A DNA stretch of 26,095 bases. Source: an uncultured Anaerotignum sp. Its GTDB lineage: Bacteria > Bacillota > Clostridia > Lachnospirales > Anaerotignaceae. The stretch lies in assembly GCF_934277605.1 (NCBI RefSeq), contig NZ_CAKQVD010000024.1:1-26095 (forward strand), read 5' to 3'. A program made the translations under genes and the position numbers. This document shows positions 6,901-14,771 of this stretch, piece after piece. Each line of letters opens with the position of its first letter. The first letter of the stretch is position 1. Below the pieces are notes generated by a model. It had not been told where the DNA came from. It searched no databases and saw only the letters and a list, made by a program, of their open reading frames with translations.

Positions 6901-8150
6901 TCCACTTCCTCCTTCTTCGCACAATGCTTATAGTATTCCAAGGCCTCCAAGGACAAGGGATGCAGCAATCTGCCCCTCTCCTTTACAAAGGCAATGGTGT
7001 TTTCCAAAATATACTTCATGGCCTGGTCTAAATCCAGATACGCCAAACGTCTGGCCTCCTCCAAGCCGTCGAATTTTTCCCGATTCGGCTCAATATAGTC
7101 CGCAATAAATATGATTTTCTCCAACAGTGTCATCCCTGCACGTCCGGTTGTGTGGTAGCGGATGGCATTGAGAATATCCTCATCTGTAACCTGATATTCT
7201 CTCCTTGCAACCTCTGCCCCCAAAAACGGATGAATCAAATCGGTCTGCTTTTCCATAATTTCATCTGTTTTTACCTTATATTCCTTGCAAAACCGCAGCC
7301 GCATATTTTCGGGGTAGTCCTTCGCACAATCATGCAAAAGCCCTGCCACACGGGCCTTCTGCTGATCCTGCGGCGTTCCGTAAATCTCCGCCAGCTTCAC
7401 TGCCTCCTCCGCCACGCCCATCGTATGAATATAGCGTTTGACGGAAAGCGCAGACTGCAATTTTTCCTGCATTGTTTCCACAGGCAGCATAAATTTCACC
7501 TCATCCTCCGTATCATCCTGATACAACCCAAATTTATGAATATAATCCTCTACCTCCTGCGGCAAAAGATACTTTATCGGCTCTCCACGCTTGGCTCTCT
7601 CTCGAATGTCAGAGGAGGAAATGGCAAGCGCCGGCACCTCCATGTAGTGAATCCGGCTGGAAAACTTCTCTCTGATTTCGCCAATATCCTGAAACAGCTT
7701 CGATTTATCATAGCCCGGTCTGGTTACTGCCACAAAATCACACATTCCCAGCAGTCGCTCGGATTCCTTCCATGTCATAATCTGATGGATGGCATCCGCA
7801 CCCGTGATAAAATACAGCCGCACATCCGGTCTGCACATTTTCTTCAATGCCTCAATCGTATCAATCGTATAGGTCACGCCGGGGCGGTCAATCTCAATTC
7901 TTGAAACCTCAAAGTTTTCATTTCGCATGGTTGCCAAAACAGACATCAAATAGCGATGCTCATTATGCGTTACCTTTTTGTTTGTCTTATGCGCAGGCTG
8001 TCCTGCCGGCATAAAAACAACCTTGTCCACCTTAAAACGATAGCGCACCGCCTCTGCCGTCACCAAATGCCCGTGGTGAATCGGGTCAAAGGTGCCGCCC
8101 ATAATCGCAATGCTCTTGCAGTCCTTGAAGTTTACAATTTCATTTCTCAT
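6897..8150 (-). CDS. nadD: Fused nicotinate-nucleotide adenylyltransferase (NadD) and YqeK-type HD phosphohydrolase
   Basis: One 417-residue protein carries two enzymes that are separate in Bacillus subtilis. The NadD part (about 10-210) makes deamido-NAD from nicotinate mononucleotide; it shows GGTFDPIHHGHL (18-29) with the HxGH nucleotidyl-transferase site and ISSSDIR (177-183). The YqeK part (about 225-410) is an HD-domain protein of the family that hydrolyses diadenosine tetraphosphate symmetrically. Its metal ligands appear at His242, HD 273-274, His307, His333 and Asp351. I see no stop or frameshift between the domains. The start at 8150 follows GAAGGAAC. It is located between yhbY and rsfS as in other Firmicutes. 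Confidence 0.95.
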   Translation of the reverse strand: MRNEIVNFKDCKSIAIMGGTFDPIHHGHLVTAEAVRYRFKVDKVVFMPAGQPAHKTNKKVTHNEHRYLMSVLATMRNENFEVSRIEIDRPGVTYTIDTIEALKKMCRPDVRLYFITGADAIHQIMTWKESERLLGMCDFVAVTRPGYDKSKLFQDIGEIREKFSSRIHYMEVPALAISSSDIRERAKRGEPIKYLLPQEVEDYIHKFGLYQDDTEDEVKFMLPVETMQEKLQSALSVKRYIHTMGVAEEAVKLAEIYGTPQDQQKARVAGLLHDCAKDYPENMRLRFCKEYKVKTDEIMEKQTDLIHPFLGAEVARREYQVTDEDILNAIRYHTTGRAGMTLLEKIIFIADYIEPNREKFDGLEEARRLAYLDLDQAMKYILENTIAFVKERGRLLHPLSLEALEYYKHCAKKEEVE

Positions 8151-8187
8151 CTTCGTTCCTTCTTTCCCCGCCTTTGCCCTTCGGCTC

Positions 8188-8487
8188 TTATTTCTTCGCC
8201 TCCGGCAGCTCAATCACGGGCTTTTTCGCCGCACGATACAGCACAAACCTATTACCGATAACCTGCACAACCTCTGCGCCCGTTCTGCTTGCCAGCATCT
8301 CCGCCGCCTCTCTTGCGCCCAGCATATTATTATCCAAAACGCTGATTTTAACCAGCTCTCTTGCCTCCAGTGCATGGTAAACCGTATCTCTCAATTCGGG
8401 GGTTACGCCATTTTTCCCAACCTGAAAAATCGCATCCATTCCGTTTGCCATTCCACGCAGGAAGGCTCTCTGCTTACTTGTTAACAT
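8188..8487 (-). CDS. yhbY: YhbY-family ribosome-associated RNA-binding protein
   Basis: A 99-residue CRS1-YhbY (KH-like) protein associated with pre-50S ribosome particles. It starts LTSKQRAFLRGMA, contains the conserved GKNG loop (24-27), LVKISVL (46-51) and the C-terminal GNRFVLYR (78-85). The start follows AAGGAG. It is the first gene of the leftward unit, with a strong promoter about 45 bases upstream, and 37 bases separate it from nadD/yqeK. Confidence 0.93.
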   Translation of the reverse strand: MLTSKQRAFLRGMANGMDAIFQVGKNGVTPELRDTVYHALEARELVKISVLDNNMLGAREAAEMLASRTGAEVVQVIGNRFVLYRAAKKPVIELPEAKK

Positions 8488-8530
8488 AACATTCTCCTTT
8501 TGTGTGGTCTTTCTCAATATAATCCTTCCT

Positions 8531-8559
8531 ATCATATCATAAAAATGCCCCTGTTGCAA
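8531..8559 (-). promoter_or_regulatory. Promoter of the yhbY-nadD/yqeK-rsfS unit
   Basis: Minus strand TTGCAA, 17 bases, TATGAT. It is divergent from the XRE-cupin promoter about 65 bases away. Confidence 0.7.
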
Positions 8560-8623
8560 CGAAAACAAGGAAAATCCATTTTCATCCCACGCCGCTTTTT
8601 CCCTCTCATTTTTCAGAAAAGAG

Positions 8624-8652
8624 TTGTTCCTTCTGCCGAAAAATGATACAAT
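8624..8652 (+). promoter_or_regulatory. Promoter of the XRE-cupin regulator
   Basis: TTGTTC, 17 bases, TACAAT. Start of transcription near 8659 rules out the earliest in-frame ATG of the downstream gene. Confidence 0.65.
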
Positions 8653-8696
8653 GGAGACATACTTTTTTGAGAAGAATCATGGGGAGGCAAATAAAA

Positions 8697-9248
8697 ATGG
8701 AGTTATTGATTGGTGGAAAATTAAAGCAGCTACGCTTGGATAAAAAACTAAGCATCGCAGAGCTTTCCAGGCTTTCCGATGTCAGCACCGGCTTAATTAG
8801 CCAGATTGAACGTGACCTTGTCGTCCCCTCCGTCACAAGCCTTTGGCGGCTTGCAAAGGCCTTGGATACCAATATCAACTACTTCTTCTATGAAGAACCG
8901 CAGGAGGAGCAGCTCATTATCCGCAAAGGCTCCCATCGCACCATCGTCACACATCATAACAGTAGCTTCTATAAACTGCTTCACACCGACAGAGAAAATC
9001 GTTCTCTCGATATGATGGTCATCACCTTAAAAAGCGGCTATTCCTATGATAAAAAACCCCTTTGCCACGAGGGAGAGGAATGTGGCTATGTGCTAAAAGG
9101 CACCCTCACGGTTTATCTCAATGGCAAGGATTATATCCTCCATGAGGGGGACAGCATTTATTTCAACAGCACCCTGCCCCATAAATACATCAATAACGGC
9201 GAGGAGGACTGCGTCTCCATCTGGGCAATGACCCCCAAATTCTTCTGA
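8697..9248 (+). CDS. XRE-family transcriptional regulator with C-terminal cupin domain
   Basis: A 183-residue DNA-binding protein. An N-terminal helix-turn-helix of the XRE/Cro type (about 6-60; LSIAELSRLSDVSTGLISQ contains the two helices) is joined to a small cupin barrel (about 105-178; HEGEECGYVLKGTLTVYL and LPHKYIN are the metal/ligand-barrel motifs). Regulators with this layout often sense amino acids, polyamines or related small molecules. Of several in-frame ATGs, 8697 is preferred because GGGGAGG lies nine bases before it. It converges with the dipeptidase locus and could regulate it, but that is inferred only from position. Confidence 0.9.
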   Translation: MELLIGGKLKQLRLDKKLSIAELSRLSDVSTGLISQIERDLVVPSVTSLWRLAKALDTNINYFFYEEPQEEQLIIRKGSHRTIVTHHNSSFYKLLHTDRENRSLDMMVITLKSGYSYDKKPLCHEGEECGYVLKGTLTVYLNGKDYILHEGDSIYFNSTLPHKYINNGEEDCVSIWAMTPKFF

Positions 9249-9263
9249 TATCTGCACACAAAA

Positions 9264-9292
9264 AGAGACTGCTTTCACAGTCTCTCTTTTTT
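9264..9292. terminator. Bidirectional terminator between the regulator and dipeptidase A
   Basis: AGAGACTG, loop CTTTCA, CAGTCTCT, with T runs on both strands (rightward CTTTTTT, leftward CTTTTTG). Confidence 0.85.
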
Positions 9293-9309
9293 ATGTCATT
9301 TTTGCTTTT

Positions 9310-10281
9310 TTAGCCCAGAACTCTCTGAATCAGGTTTGTCCAGTTGCCGCCGCTGATCATTTCCAGATCCTTTTCTGTGAAGCCCGCTTTTCTCAGCTTT
9401 TCAATCAAAACAGGCACCTCGGAGCAGTCCTTCATGCCCTTCAGACGGGAGTCATCCTGATCGCTGTAGCTCTTCATGGAATCGGAATCCAAGAATTCAA
9501 AGAAGTCAAAGCCGAAGCCCAGATGTTCTACACCAATCTTATCTGCGATATAGGTAGCATGGTTTACCAGATGGTCAACATCCTGCTCTGCCTTGTTGTC
9601 GCTGATAAAATCACCGAAGGCATTCAGCCCAACCAGACCATTGGTATCTCTGATTGCTCTCAGCTGATCATCTGTCAGGTTTCTTGCTGCGCTTGCCAGT
9701 GCCTTCGCATTGGAATGAGATGCCAGAATAGGGCCTGTTGCCAGATCGATAACATCCCAGAAGGATTTTTCATTGATATGAGAAACGTCCAGAATCATCT
9801 TCTTTTCCTGCAGCTTCTTAATTGCCTGCTTGCCCAGTTCGGTTACACCCCTGTTGGGATCACCCTTTACACCGGTTGCCAATGCATTTTCTTCATTCCA
9901 TGTCAGCATTGCATGACGTGCGCCCAAGGCATACAGCTCATCAATCTTGCTCAAATCTTCGCCGATGCCTGCCAGACCTTCAATACCCAGCAGAATTGCA
10001 AATTTGCCTGCCGCCTCAGCCGCCTTCAGCTCCTCCACATTATGAATCAGAACAAATTCCTTTGTTTCAGCCATTTCTCCCTTGATGCCCTTAACGATAG
10101 CTTCCATTTCATCCTTGGGTGCGTGACCATTGTAGGTATCTGCCCAGATAACGAAGCATGCACCGCCGATGCCGCCCTTACGCAGTCTGTCCAGATGATG
10201 ATTCTTCAGTACCTGTGTTTCGCCTGCTTCTCTTTTATATCTTACATCGCTGAAAATGTCACTATGTCCATCAAAAATCAT
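9310..10281 (-). CDS. M19 (renal dipeptidase-like) metallodipeptidase A
   Basis: A 323-residue zinc dipeptidase of family M19, which cleaves dipeptides and, in many members, those with a C-terminal D-residue. Metal ligands expected for the family are present: His6 and Asp8 (DGHSD), Glu101 (GIEG), His168 (DVSH), His189 (ASHSN) and Asp259 (GFGFDF). No signal peptide is present, so it acts in the cytoplasm. The start at 10281 matches its neighbour's N-terminus and follows AGAGGG. It aligns without gaps to the next gene (192 of 323 identical by hand), so the pair arose by tandem duplication. A terminator separates them. Confidence 0.93.
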   Translation of the reverse strand: MIFDGHSDIFSDVRYKREAGETQVLKNHHLDRLRKGGIGGACFVIWADTYNGHAPKDEMEAIVKGIKGEMAETKEFVLIHNVEELKAAEAAGKFAILLGIEGLAGIGEDLSKIDELYALGARHAMLTWNEENALATGVKGDPNRGVTELGKQAIKKLQEKKMILDVSHINEKSFWDVIDLATGPILASHSNAKALASAARNLTDDQLRAIRDTNGLVGLNAFGDFISDNKAEQDVDHLVNHATYIADKIGVEHLGFGFDFFEFLDSDSMKSYSDQDDSRLKGMKDCSEVPVLIEKLRKAGFTEKDLEMISGGNWTNLIQRVLG

Positions 10282-10324
10282 ACTGTATCCCTCTTTTCTC
10301 ATCTTTTGCCTTGTTTTTGCTTAT

Positions 10325-10357
10325 AAAAATGCCGGGAAACCCCCTTGGCCCCCGGCA
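10325..10357 (-). terminator. Terminator between the two dipeptidase genes
   Basis: Minus strand TGCCGGG, 14-base loop, CCCGGCA, then TTTTTAT. It follows dipeptidase B and precedes dipeptidase A by about 45 bases, so A is either expressed at a lower level by read-through or from an unseen promoter. Confidence 0.75.
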
Positions 10358-10380
10358 AATATTCATTTTTTATACGCAGC

Positions 10381-11352
10381 TTACCCAATGACTCTCTGAA
10401 TCAAATTCATCCAGTTGCCACGGCAAATCATTTCCAATTCTTTGTCGCTGAAGCCTGCTTTTTTCATTTTTTCCACCATAGAAGGAACGTGTGTGCAGTC
10501 CTCCAGACCTACTGTAAAGGTGTTTTCCTGGTCGCAGAAGGAGCCTGCTGCCTCATCATCCAAAAATTCGCAGAAGTCAAAGCCAAACGCCAGATGCTCC
10601 ACGCCAATCTTGTTTGCAATATAATCTGCATGGCGAATCAAGCCATCCACCGTCTGCTCCTTCACATCCTTGTCAACCAGCATATTAAAGGAGTTCAGCC
10701 CAACAATCCCGTTGGTGTCTCTGATTTCCAAAAGCTGGCAGTCTGTCAGGTTACGCACCACATCTGCCAATGCTCTTGCGTTGGAATGGGATGCCATCAG
10801 CGGACCGCCGCCCACCTTTGCCATATCCCAGAAGGTGCGTTCATTGGTATGGGAAACATCCACCAGCATGTGCTTTTCATGCAGCTTTTTGACTGCCTTC
10901 TTGCCCAGCTCGGTCAAGCCTCTGTTGGCATCGCCCTTTGTGCCTGTGGATAAATCGTTCTGCTCATTCCAAGAAAGCATTGCATGGCGGCAACCGAAAT
11001 CATACAGCTCGTCAATCTTATCCAAATCCGTACCGATACCGGAAAGTCCCTCCAGACCGGGCAGAATATAGAACTTGCCTGCTTTTCTTGCTTCTTCGAT
11101 TTCCTTCAAATTCTTTACGATGACAGCCTCATCACATTCTGCCATTTCCTCACGAATGCAGTGCATCAATTCGCCCAATCTCTTTGCAGGGTGTGCATCA
11201 TGGGGAGGATCAATCCACAGAACAAAGCAGCCGCCTTCGATGTTGCCTTTTCTCAAACGGGGCAGGTGGTGATTTTTCAGAACCTGCGTTTCACCCTTCA
11301 ATCTACGAACCGTTACGTCCGTAAAAATATCACTGTGTCCGTCAAAAATCAT
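10381..11352 (-). CDS. M19 (renal dipeptidase-like) metallodipeptidase B
   Basis: A 323-residue paralogue of the preceding enzyme, also cytoplasmic. The same metal ligands are kept: His6/Asp8, Glu101, His168, His189 and Asp259. Differences cluster at residues 50-90 and 223-233, which may line the substrate side, and at 265-280. The start follows GAAGGAAGG. It lies 50 bases downstream of the DUF819 membrane-protein gene in the same direction and is likely co-transcribed with it. This order suggests uptake or export of a small peptide or amino acid coupled to dipeptide cleavage; the substrate cannot be told from sequence. Confidence 0.93.
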   Translation of the reverse strand: MIFDGHSDIFTDVTVRRLKGETQVLKNHHLPRLRKGNIEGGCFVLWIDPPHDAHPAKRLGELMHCIREEMAECDEAVIVKNLKEIEEARKAGKFYILPGLEGLSGIGTDLDKIDELYDFGCRHAMLSWNEQNDLSTGTKGDANRGLTELGKKAVKKLHEKHMLVDVSHTNERTFWDMAKVGGGPLMASHSNARALADVVRNLTDCQLLEIRDTNGIVGLNSFNMLVDKDVKEQTVDGLIRHADYIANKIGVEHLAFGFDFCEFLDDEAAGSFCDQENTFTVGLEDCTHVPSMVEKMKKAGFSDKELEMICRGNWMNLIQRVIG

Positions 11353-11402
11353 AATTCTTGCCTTCCTTCTTTTTTCTGATTCTATGCGTCATCTGCTTTC
11401 GC

Positions 11403-12620
11403 TTATGCGCCCAAGAAGTTACCTACGATTGTACCGAAATATGTACCAACAACGTAACCCAGAGTACCTACCAGCATGATAGGGCCAACCAGCTTAATCC
11501 AGCCCTGAGAGATTGCCATTGCCGCAGCAGTTGTGGGGCCGCCGATGCAGGCATTGGATGCCAGAATACAATCCTCCAGGTCGAATTTCAAAAGCTTACC
11601 GAATACGAAGCAGAACAGCATATTTACGATTACCATGATTGCACAGAATACCAGCAGCAGAGGTGCATTCAGGAAGATAGCCTTGATGGATGCAGGTGCG
11701 CCGATTGCAAAGAAGAACAGGTAAATCAGGTATGTACCCAATTCCTGAGAACCGGACAGACCCTCCAGGGGTTTGGAGAAAATTGTCGCGATAATCATTG
11801 TAATGGTTGTCAGAATCAGATACTTGTTGCCGAACAGACCGCCAATCAGGTCTGTGATTATGCCGTTGCCGGAAGGGAACGCTGCGGAAATGAAGCCTGC
11901 GATTTCTGTGGAAACCCAAACAACGATTACGCTGATTGCGAAGTTGATTGCAATGTCGCACAAAGAGATGGGCTTCTTTGCCCAGAATGCAGCCGCCTGT
12001 GTTTTTGCAGCCTCATCCACGCCTCTTGCATTGATTTCATCAATGTGAGGATGTGTGAATTTTGTCTTAAAGAACTTCAGTGTAGGAATCATGATCAGTA
12101 CAAAGAAGTACAGTGTCATCAGCAGGTTATCCGCTACAACTGCCGCAGAGGTGGTGTCGCCGGGTACCTCAAACGCACTTGCCATTGCCGCAAAGTTTAC
12201 AGTACCGCCGATGTAGGAGCCTGTCATCATTGCAGCTACGCCTGCCAAATCCTTCACATGACTGCCCAACAGCTTGAAGCCTAAGATTGCGCCGACAGAT
12301 GTGCCGACTGCACCAATCATAAAGATAACCAGAATCTTACCGGCCTCCTTACCGATTTTGCGGATGTCGCAGCTCAGCAGCAGCATAGGGATTGCCATAG
12401 GAACAACATAGCCCCATACGATATCGTCGAACCATACGCAGTTTGTAGGAATGATACCTACGTTTGTCAGAATCAGTGCGCCGACCAAAGCAACGATCGC
12501 ACCGGATACTTTAGATGCCCATTTCCATGTCTGCTCTGCATAAATAGAGAATGCAGCCCAGCCACAGGTAATAGCCATCAGCGCCCATGTATTGTCAGCG
12601 CTAATCAGTGGTGTACTCAT
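11403..12620 (-). CDS. DUF819-family integral membrane protein (probable transporter)
   Basis: A 405-residue polytopic membrane protein with about ten hydrophobic helices, resembling the DUF819/YjcL family. The family has a two-fold layout with conserved glycine-rich stretches. Here MMTGSYIGGTVNF (around 140-152) and, in the second half, NACIGGPTTAAAMA are visible and resemble the discontinuous substrate sites of secondary carriers. The function of the family is not firmly established. The start at 12620 follows AAAGGAGG. It is the first gene of a unit with dipeptidase B, so a role in transporting a dipeptide, its products or a cell-wall-derived amino acid is a reasonable inference. Confidence 0.85.
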   Translation of the reverse strand: MSTPLISADNTWALMAITCGWAAFSIYAEQTWKWASKVSGAIVALVGALILTNVGIIPTNCVWFDDIVWGYVVPMAIPMLLLSCDIRKIGKEAGKILVIFMIGAVGTSVGAILGFKLLGSHVKDLAGVAAMMTGSYIGGTVNFAAMASAFEVPGDTTSAAVVADNLLMTLYFFVLIMIPTLKFFKTKFTHPHIDEINARGVDEAAKTQAAAFWAKKPISLCDIAINFAISVIVVWVSTEIAGFISAAFPSGNGIITDLIGGLFGNKYLILTTITMIIATIFSKPLEGLSGSQELGTYLIYLFFFAIGAPASIKAIFLNAPLLLVFCAIMVIVNMLFCFVFGKLLKFDLEDCILASNACIGGPTTAAAMAISQGWIKLVGPIMLVGTLGYVVGTYFGTIVGNFLGA

Positions 12621-12733
12621 AATAATAGCCTCCTTTGAATACATAAAATTTTTTGTGATTCAAGAACATTGTGATGTATGATAGCGGGTGTATGTATATT
12701 AAAACACTTCAATATCTTGAATCTACATGGTAT

Positions 12734-12762
12734 ATGTTAACACCCTGTTAAGAATTCGTCAA
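12734..12762 (-). promoter_or_regulatory. Promoter of the DUF819-dipeptidase unit
   Basis: Minus strand TTGACG, 17 bases, TAACAT, giving a leader of about 107 bases. The 356 gene-free bases between this gene and pyk hold this promoter, the TGTACA boxes upstream of it and the pyk terminator. Confidence 0.6.
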
Positions 12763-12798
12763 TTCACTATTTCGACAAAAAAACCCTTGAAATATCGT

Positions 12799-12886
12799 TC
12801 TTTTGTACAAATATTCATCCAAAAACCCTAAAATAATTCCTTTGTACAAGGATATTTGTTCGTCTTTTGTGTACATTTGCTCAGCA
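12799..12886. repeat. TTTGTACAA palindromic boxes upstream of the DUF819 promoter (possible operator)
   Basis: The perfect palindrome TTGTACAA, preceded by TTC(T/C)T, occurs at 12803-12810 and 12842-12849. These centres are 39 bases apart, and each is followed by a similar (GG)ATATT tail. A third, weaker TGTACA lies about 30 bases further on. They are 40-85 bases upstream of the -35 box, suitable for an activator or a looping repressor. The binding protein is unknown. Confidence 0.45.
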
Positions 12887-12923
12887 ATATTTTCATTCAG
12901 TATTTTGATGTAATAAAGCGCAC

Positions 12924-12970
12924 AAAAAAAGCAAGAGAAATCTCATTCCTTCAGATTCCTCTTGCTTTTT
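12924..12970 (-). terminator. Terminator of the dnaE-mtrB-pfkA-pyk operon
   Basis: GCAAGAG (12931-12937) pairs with CTCTTGC (12959-12965), with an inner AAATCT/AGATT extension. Seven A on the plus strand give the leftward T run. It lies just after the pyk stop. Confidence 0.85.
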
Positions 12971-12976
12971 ACTTTT

Positions 12977-14737
12977 TTATGCCTCCTTCGGGATTCCTTT
13001 ATAAACAAATCCCTTTTCCGCATCCACCGTAATCAGCGAATGGGCAGGAATAAAATCAACCACCTTCGCATTGCAGACAATGACAGGAATATCAAGCGCC
13101 ATCCCCGCAACCTCCGCATGACTGTTTGTGTTTTGGTCTAACGGGCCAACCACAATCGCCGCTGCCTTTCGGATATATGGCATGAAGCTGCTGTCTGTCG
13201 CAGTAGTCACCAGAATATCGCCTTGATGGAAGGTGCGCTCCGCACCATCCTGTGCAGTAATCACTCTGGCTGTGCCGGTTGCCTTCTTCGTGCCAATGCC
13301 CTTGCCCTTACAAAGTACATCCCCCACAATATCTACCCGCAGGGTGTTGGTTGCACCGCTGAAGCCAAGCGGCATCCCCAATGCAGAAACAACCGTATCC
13401 CCGTTTTTCAATAAGCCGCTGTTCACTGCAATTTGCAGAGCCGTATCAAAAACTCCGCCATGGGGCAGCTCTCCGGTATACAGCATCGGCTTGCAGCCCC
13501 AAATCAAATTCATCTGCCGCCAAACCGTTTCATCCGATGTGCTTGCAATCAAGGGGCAGGCCGGACGGTATCTGGAAATCATTCTGGCTGTAAAGCCGGA
13601 TTTTGTCACAGTTGTAATGGCTGCCGTTTTCAGCTCTGCCGCTGTGGCACACGCCGCCATGCTGATGGCATTTGTGATATTCACTCTGGCAGGCTCCGTT
13701 GTGTTTGCAAGCTTTGTGGCATAATCCACTGCACCCTCTGCCTTTCGGGCAATTCTTGCCATGGTTGCCACAGCCTCCAAGGGATATGCGCCTGCCGCCG
13801 TTTCCCCCGAAAGCATAATGGCATCACTGCCGTCAAAAATCGCATTGGCAACATCATTCGCCTCTGCCCTTGTGGGACGGGGACTGCGCACCATGCTTTC
13901 CAGCATTTGCGTTGCCGTAATCACGGGCTTGCCGATCCGGTTCGCCTTCGCAATCAGAACCTTCTGCACCACAGGCACATCCTCCGGCGGAATTTCCACG
14001 CCCAAGTCCCCTCTGGCAACCATAATCCCATCCGATGCTTCCAAAATTTTATCAATGTTTTCCACACCCTGCTGATTTTCAATCTTGGAGATAATGTGTA
14101 TCTGTCCGCCGCCGTTTTCCTCTAACACACGGCGAATCTTCAGCACATCCTCAGCGGAACGGATAAACGATGCCGCCACAATATCAAAGCCGTTTTTCAC
14201 ACCGAATTTCAAATCCTCAATATCCTTTTCCATCAAGGAAGGCAGGTTCACCTCCACGCCGGGCAAATTCACACCCTTGCGGGATTTCACAATGCCGCCG
14301 TTGATAACCCTGCAAATGACATCCGTTTCCGTAACCTCCTCAACCCGCAGCTCAATCAAGCCGTCATCAATCAGCACTCTGGAGCCTCTGTGCAAATCCT
14401 TCGGCAAGTCCGCATAGGTAACGGAAACAATGCTCGCATCCCCCGCAACCTCTCTGGTGGTTAATGTAAATTCTGCGTCCTCCTCCAGTCTGACCTGCTC
14501 CTCCCGAAAGGTCTTAATCCGAATCTCCGGCCCCTTTGTATCCAAAATCAAAGGAATGGGAGCATTCAGCTCCTCTCTCGCTTGCTTCAGCTTTGCAATC
14601 GTTTCCGCATGTGTTTCGTATGTTCCATGGGAAAAATTGATTCTTGCGGCATCCATGCCGTTTTGAATCAACTGCTTCATGGTTTCCACATCATTCGTTG
14701 CAGGCCCCAATGTGCAGACAATCTTTGTTTTTCGCAT
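12977..14737 (-). CDS. pyk: Pyruvate kinase with C-terminal PEP-utiliser-like domain
   Basis: Glycolytic enzyme converting phosphoenolpyruvate and ADP to pyruvate and ATP. Its 586 residues exceed the roughly 470 of the enterobacterial form. This matches the Bacillus type with an extra C-terminal domain (about 480-586) related to the mobile phosphohistidine domain; SHAEVAGMALDIPVIV is recognisable there. The catalytic part shows TKIVCTLGP (4-12), ARINFSHG (31-38), RGDLGVEIPPEDVP and TRAEANDVANAI. The start follows AAGGAGG. It is the last gene of the leftward operon, 34 bases after pfkA, and a strong terminator follows. Confidence 0.97.
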   Translation of the reverse strand: MRKTKIVCTLGPATNDVETMKQLIQNGMDAARINFSHGTYETHAETIAKLKQAREELNAPIPLILDTKGPEIRIKTFREEQVRLEEDAEFTLTTREVAGDASIVSVTYADLPKDLHRGSRVLIDDGLIELRVEEVTETDVICRVINGGIVKSRKGVNLPGVEVNLPSLMEKDIEDLKFGVKNGFDIVAASFIRSAEDVLKIRRVLEENGGGQIHIISKIENQQGVENIDKILEASDGIMVARGDLGVEIPPEDVPVVQKVLIAKANRIGKPVITATQMLESMVRSPRPTRAEANDVANAIFDGSDAIMLSGETAAGAYPLEAVATMARIARKAEGAVDYATKLANTTEPARVNITNAISMAACATAAELKTAAITTVTKSGFTARMISRYRPACPLIASTSDETVWRQMNLIWGCKPMLYTGELPHGGVFDTALQIAVNSGLLKNGDTVVSALGMPLGFSGATNTLRVDIVGDVLCKGKGIGTKKATGTARVITAQDGAERTFHQGDILVTTATDSSFMPYIRKAAAIVVGPLDQNTNSHAEVAGMALDIPVIVCNAKVVDFIPAHSLITVDAEKGFVYKGIPKEA

Positions 14738-14771
14738 ATTGCGGCACCTCCTTTTTTTAACCGTAGCCGTT

